A stretch of 9,199 nucleotides of DNA from Chlorobiales bacterium (lineage in GTDB: Bacteria > Bacteroidota > Chlorobiia > Chlorobiales > Chlorobiaceae), in contig JAKSCY010000127.1 of the NCBI GenBank assembly GCA_022360355.1, positions 1-9,199 on the forward strand, read 5' to 3'. Position 1 is the stretch's first letter. Each line of letters begins with the position of its first letter. Of this stretch, positions 6,198 through 9,199 are shown piece after piece. Made by a program: the position numbers and the translations under genes. The notes below the pieces were generated by a model. That model had not been told where the DNA came from, made no database searches, and worked only from the letters and a program-made list of their open reading frames with translations.

Positions 6198-6851
6198 ATG
6201 ACCAGAATTAAAATCTGCGGAATAACAACACTTGATGATGCTCTTGCAGCATGCCATGCAGGCGTTCATGCCCTTGGATTTAATTTCAGCAAGGAAAGCC
6301 CCAGGTATATACAACCTGAAAATGCAAAACGGATTATAGAACAGCTCCCCCCTTTTATCTCCTCAGCAGGCGTGTTTGTCGAGGACGATCCCCAGGACAT
6401 CAATGAAATATGCGCCTTTTGCGGACTTGACATCGCCCAGCTCCATTCCGAGCGTTACACTCCACAAAAGTCTCTTGCCGTTACAAACGCAAGGGTTATA
6501 CGTGTATTCCGCACAGGACTGGACTTCTCCATAGAAGCTGTCAAGGCCTTTGCCAACAAAACCGGTCTCACATCATTTCTTTTCGATGCTTACAGACCGG
6601 GACAGCCTGGCGGCACGGGAAAACGTATTGAACAGCAGGTCGCCCAACAGATCTTCAGGGAAACAGAAAATACCGGCACGGGAATCCTTGCCGGAGGCCT
6701 GACCCCCGAGAATGTTGCCGAAGCAATCCTCTCGATAAGGCCTTACGCTGTCGATACCGCAAGCGGCGTAGAAAAATCACCGGGCAGAAAAAGCCATCAA
6801 AAAATCCTGGATTTTGTATGTGCCGTTCAGGAGGCAGACAGATCATCCTGA
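6198..6851 (+). CDS. trpF: Phosphoribosylanthranilate isomerase
   Basis: This enzyme converts N-(5-phosphoribosyl)-anthranilate to its 1-deoxyribulose form, the third step from chorismate to tryptophan, in the cytoplasm. The protein has 217 residues, the usual single (beta/alpha)8-barrel length. It opens TRIKICGIT with the catalytic cysteine at 7; the catalytic acid is D130 in FLFDA; SPRYI lies at 34-38; ILAGGLTPENV (163-173) and AVDTASGVE (184-192) are the phosphate-binding loops near the C-terminus. The ATG follows CCAAACT with no Shine-Dalgarno sequence. No other trp gene is adjacent in this window. Its last 25 bases overlap the end of the hydrolase gene on the other strand. Confidence 0.97.
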   Translation: MTRIKICGITTLDDALAACHAGVHALGFNFSKESPRYIQPENAKRIIEQLPPFISSAGVFVEDDPQDINEICAFCGLDIAQLHSERYTPQKSLAVTNARVIRVFRTGLDFSIEAVKAFANKTGLTSFLFDAYRPGQPGGTGKRIEQQVAQQIFRETENTGTGILAGGLTPENVAEAILSIRPYAVDTASGVEKSPGRKSHQKILDFVCAVQEADRSS

Positions 6852-7807
6852 GAAACACTGTACCTGATATGTTCATAAATCAGGCCGGCAGCCGTATCAG
6901 GAAGCTCGAGTGTTATGAGATGTCCGCAATCAGGAACATTGACAAAAACCCCCTTACTGCAACACCCTGCCAGTTTTGCAGTGTTTTCAGGCGTCATGAT
7001 ACTGTCGCCGTCACCTGCGACAAACAGTACCGGAACCTGTAGCTCTTCAACAAGACCGCTCATACTTTCAGTTACCTCCATGGATGTTATCTGGCCTGTT
7101 GACTGCTCAATGGCTTCCGGCGCACAAAGAGAAAGACTCTCGAAACCTATCAGGACATCATGGAACAGTACCGTATTGCGTGCAAGCACAAGGCGGGCAA
7201 AAACATACGCAGGCAACCACCAGGTGACCTTCCTCAAAAGGTTATTGAACGTGAAATTCAATGTTGCCGGAGCCACTTTTTCGACAAAACTGTTGTTTTC
7301 GAGGTAACCGAAATTGAAAAAAATCATTGAGCGTATCTTGTCAGGATGATGCGTGGCGTACTGAAGAGCAATAAAAGGGCCAAATGAAAATGCCGCAATA
7401 TGAAAGTTCTCCAGATCGAGAGCGTCGGCAAGCATCCCCAGTTCCTTGGCAAACGAACTTATCGAGTAATCATTACGGGGATCATTATCCGACCATCCAT
7501 GTCCCTTCAGGTCGTAGGCAACAGTCCTTATTCCCCTGTCGTTCAGAAAACGGATAATATGATGCCACCACATCCACCAGCAATCCCAGCCATGAACAAG
7601 TAAAACCGTCTCTCCTGTAAACCCCGGCCCAGAATCATGATAATGATGCACAACTCCGTTCACTTCCAAAAAACAGCTTGCCTTCATCATCTCGCTTTCA
7701 TATGCTGCCCTTTCCGAGGCTCCACGTTCACCTTTCTGTGACAGTTCCCGGAGTTTTTCCTGATAAGCATAAAACTTTGCCGTAGGCCTTTGTTGCTTTG
7801 CGTTCAT
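6827..7807 (-). CDS. Alpha/beta-hydrolase fold protein, substrate unknown
   Basis: The protein has 326 residues. About 50 to the C-terminus form an alpha/beta-hydrolase domain: VNGVVHHYHDSG, the oxyanion-hole region LLVHGWD (69-75), the YDLKGHGWSD turn (98-107), the nucleophile elbow AFSFG (139-143) with Ser141, the acid in GDGDSIMTP (probably D268) and His296 in PDCGHL. The elbow is A-x-S-x-G rather than G-x-S-x-G. A tryptophan-rich stretch follows the oxyanion loop (CWWMWWHH). Residues 1-45 are charged and probably helical; Met40 or Met41 are possible later starts, though the ATG at 7807 gives a continuous frame. There is no signal peptide, so it is probably cytoplasmic. It could be an esterase, lipase-like or epoxide-hydrolase-like enzyme; the sequence does not tell. 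It is convergent with trpF and divergent from arsC. Confidence 0.85.
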   Translation of the reverse strand: MNAKQQRPTAKFYAYQEKLRELSQKGERGASERAAYESEMMKASCFLEVNGVVHHYHDSGPGFTGETVLLVHGWDCWWMWWHHIIRFLNDRGIRTVAYDLKGHGWSDNDPRNDYSISSFAKELGMLADALDLENFHIAAFSFGPFIALQYATHHPDKIRSMIFFNFGYLENNSFVEKVAPATLNFTFNNLLRKVTWWLPAYVFARLVLARNTVLFHDVLIGFESLSLCAPEAIEQSTGQITSMEVTESMSGLVEELQVPVLFVAGDGDSIMTPENTAKLAGCCSKGVFVNVPDCGHLITLELPDTAAGLIYEHIRYSVSQDDLSAS

Positions 7808-7994
7808 TGCAGGTATCGCTTTACTTTTAAGGTATTACCAACAGGCATATTGAAGTATGGCCATTGCCGAGGCCGGGTTGAGCACATCAAATTGCGCTGT
7901 CTATATACAAGTTTAAAAAAATGTATGACTTATCGGACAGGCAAAACAGAAAAATCATTCAATCCGGTTTGCAGTCTCCTTTCTATCACAATTG

Positions 7995-8008
7995 TTACAG
8001 ATGTGTAA
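7995..8008 (+). promoter_or_regulatory. Dyad TTACA-N4-TGTAA upstream of arsC
   Basis: TTACA-GATG-TGTAA is a perfect inverted repeat with 5-base arms and a 4-base spacer, about 100 bases before the arsC ATG. The 5-4-5 geometry is that of CRP/FNR-family sites, but the half-sites do not match FNR (TTGAT) or CRP (TGTGA). A regulatory role is a guess. Confidence 0.25.
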
Positions 8009-8073
8009 ACATTTATCCCGCTGCTCCATTCCCCGACCATTCTTTTGTATCATCAGAAACATATATCTCAACA

Positions 8074-8088
8074 TGTTAATCATCAACA
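8074..8088 (+). promoter_or_regulatory. Imperfect dyad just upstream of arsC
   Basis: TGTTAATCATCAACA is symmetric in six of seven base pairs around its centre and ends 19 bases before the arsC ATG; AACATGTT (8070-8077) overlaps its left end. Imperfect A/T-rich dyads at this position are typical of ArsR-type operators in arsenic operons, but no arsR gene is in the window. The evidence is weak. Confidence 0.3.
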
Positions 8089-8107
8089 ATTCACACTGTT
8101 ACCGTCC

Positions 8108-8545
8108 ATGGACAAAAAAATCAAGGTTTTGTTTCTCTGTACCGGAAACTCATGCAGAAGTCAAATAGCCGAGGGCTGGGCACGGTATCTGCATGGAGAT
8201 GTTCTTGAACCCTACTCGGCCGGAATTGAAGTACATGGCATGAACCAGAACGCTGTAAAAGTCATGGAAGAAGCGGGAATAGACATTGCTTCACACCGAT
8301 CCAAACATCTGGAAGACATTCAGGATATACCTTTTGATGCCATCATTACGGTTTGTGACCACGCACATGAAACCTGCCCTTTTTTCCCCGGCACAGCCAA
8401 GCGCATCCATGCGGGCTTCGGCGACCCTCCCCGTCTTGCACAATCAATAAACGATCCCGAAAAAAAGCTCGACTGCTACCGAAAAGTTCGTGATGAAATC
8501 CGGGACTTCATCGCACAGCTTCCCGATGTTATTGAAAACATGTAA
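8108..8545 (+). CDS. arsC: Arsenate reductase, thioredoxin-coupled (low-molecular-weight phosphatase fold)
   Basis: The family reduces arsenate to arsenite in the cytoplasm through a triple-cysteine relay, with thioredoxin restoring the enzyme. The 145 residues carry the phosphatase loop CTGNSCRS with Cys11 and Arg17 (C-x5-R) near the start, and the redox pair Cys83 and Cys90 (CDHAHETC) with the same spacing as Cys82/Cys89 of the plasmid pI258 enzyme, so all catalytic residues are present. GFGDPP (103-108) supplies the conserved aspartate. The start is the ATG at 8108: translation from there begins MDKKIKVLFLCTG, whereas an upstream TTG at 8045 would add 21 unrelated residues across a dyad. 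An aquaporin gene begins 16 bases after the stop, which points to arsenite export through that channel. Confidence 0.93.
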   Translation: MDKKIKVLFLCTGNSCRSQIAEGWARYLHGDVLEPYSAGIEVHGMNQNAVKVMEEAGIDIASHRSKHLEDIQDIPFDAIITVCDHAHETCPFFPGTAKRIHAGFGDPPRLAQSINDPEKKLDCYRKVRDEIRDFIAQLPDVIENM

Positions 8546-8561
8546 TCAAGGCTTTACCTTT

Positions 8562-9199
8562 ATGCTCAGTACCAAAAAAAACATCTATATAGCCGAAGCA
8601 ATCGGCACTTTTGCACTTGTTTTCACAGGATGCGGTGCTATCATTGTCAATGACCTGTATGGAATGGCGCTGGGTCATACAGGGGTCAGTATGGTATTCG
8701 GCCTCATCGTGATGGCAATGATCTACTCGATCGGCAACATCTCCGGTGCACACATCAACCCGGCGGTAACACTTGGCTTCTTTTTTGCCGGAAGAATAAA
8801 AAAAGAAGAAATCCTGCCTTATATCACAAGTCAGTTCTTCGGAGCGACTCTGGCCGCAGGCTTGCTCAAGCTGCTCTTCAGCGGACATGAAACACTCGGA
8901 GCAACGCTCCCTGCGGGCGGCATAGTCAATGCATTTGTTTTTGAGATTGTTCTCTCTTTTTTTCTGATGTTTGTCATCCTGAATGTTTCGACCGGCCATA
9001 TGGAGAAAGGTATTATGGCCGGAGTCGCTATCGGCGGTACCGTTGCGCTTGAAGCACTTATGGGAGGACCGGTCAGCGGCGCGTCGATGAACCCCGCCCG
9101 CTCACTCGGACCTGCACTTGTATCGGGAAACCTCTCCACCCTCTGGATATACCTCACTGCTCCGGTTATAGGCACCTGGCTTGCACATCCGACCTGCCG
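8562..9199 (+). CDS. MIP-family channel (aquaporin), C-terminus cut by the window edge
   Basis: The open frame runs 212 codons from ATG 8562 to the edge without a stop; judging by family length, most of the protein is present. It has both pore motifs: HINPAVT (64-70; NPA at 66-68) and SMNPARSLGP (NPA at 177-179, with the selectivity arginine R180). Hydrophobic segments fall at about 8-28, 41-58, 86-105, 121-141, 151-168 and 193-208, giving the usual six helices plus two half-helices. AAGG lies ten bases before the ATG. Being directly behind arsC, it resembles the aqpS-arsC pairing in Sinorhizobium meliloti, where the channel releases arsenite. Water, glycerol or other neutral solutes remain possible, since the pore selectivity cannot be read with certainty. 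Confidence 0.93.
   Translation, partial: MLSTKKNIYIAEAIGTFALVFTGCGAIIVNDLYGMALGHTGVSMVFGLIVMAMIYSIGNISGAHINPAVTLGFFFAGRIKKEEILPYITSQFFGATLAAGLLKLLFSGHETLGATLPAGGIVNAFVFEIVLSFFLMFVILNVSTGHMEKGIMAGVAIGGTVALEALMGGPVSGASMNPARSLGPALVSGNLSTLWIYLTAPVIGTWLAHPTC

Larger units (their letters stand above)
7808..8107. other. Divergent control region between hydrolase and arsC genes
   Basis: This 300-base stretch has no credible gene. It is A/T-rich, especially 7900-8010, and must hold start signals for both neighbours. The clearest structures are two dyads upstream of arsC (7995-8008 and 8074-8088). T-rich and TATATA-like sequence occurs around 7900-7920, but I find no -33/-7 pair at the right spacing on either strand. 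Confidence 0.6.

Noticed and set aside
7790..8008. Plus-strand 72-codon open frame in the hydrolase-arsC gap
   Set aside because: It begins inside the hydrolase gene on the other strand, shows no domain and crosses the likely promoter region.
8045..8107. N-terminal extension of ArsC from TTG 8045
   Set aside because: The added 21 residues resemble nothing in the family, and the region holds a dyad; the ATG at 8108 gives the normal N-terminus.
8529..9175. Minus-strand open frames of 156 and 114 codons opposite the aquaporin gene
   Set aside because: They are antisense to a clear MIP-family frame with both NPA motifs, and their translations look like no protein family.
1..9199. CRISPR array, IS element, prophage or defence system
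   Set aside because: No tandem spaced repeats, transposase, integrase or defence-type domains are visible; the window is mostly housekeeping genes.

Overview
The window looks like a chromosomal segment of a green sulfur bacterium (Chlorobi; Chlorobium/Prosthecochloris type). Three things point there. metK and ahcY lie in tandem behind a long structured leader, which matches what I remember of the SAM-Chlorobi RNA motif. Putative promoters fit the TTG-N19-21-TAnnTTTG pattern of Bacteroidetes/Chlorobi. Most start codons lack a clear Shine-Dalgarno sequence. The genus cannot be fixed by reading alone, and I see no phage, IS element, CRISPR array or other sign of recent transfer.

Left part (1-1733, all on the minus strand, read right to left): a small Nudix hydrolase gene with its own hairpin terminator; then a MarR-type regulator behind a promoter overlapped by two palindromes; then, 16 bases on, an HlyD/AcrA-type efflux adaptor that runs off the left edge. 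The last two look like a self-regulated efflux operon whose transporter lies outside the window.

Middle part (1939-5939, plus strand): a sugar-phosphate nucleotidyltransferase with a left-handed beta-helix tail, then a 285-base non-coding stretch with a promoter and a structured RNA, then metK (SAM synthetase) and ahcY (SAH hydrolase), which make SAM and clear its by-product SAH. A strong hairpin terminator ends this operon and also serves tRNA-Gln(UUG), which converges from the other strand (5945-6016).

Right part: a long inverted repeat of unknown role (6060-6137), trpF (tryptophan biosynthesis) overlapping tail to tail by 25 bases with an alpha/beta-hydrolase gene, a 300-base divergent control region, then a thioredoxin-type arsenate reductase (arsC) followed 16 bases later by an aquaporin gene cut by the right edge. 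The arsC-aquaporin pair suggests arsenate reduction with arsenite leaving through a channel instead of an ArsB/Acr3 pump.

The points most worth a second look are the metK leader RNA, which can form two mutually exclusive helices, the MarR operator, the arsC-aquaporin pair, and the unexplained inverted repeat before trpF.
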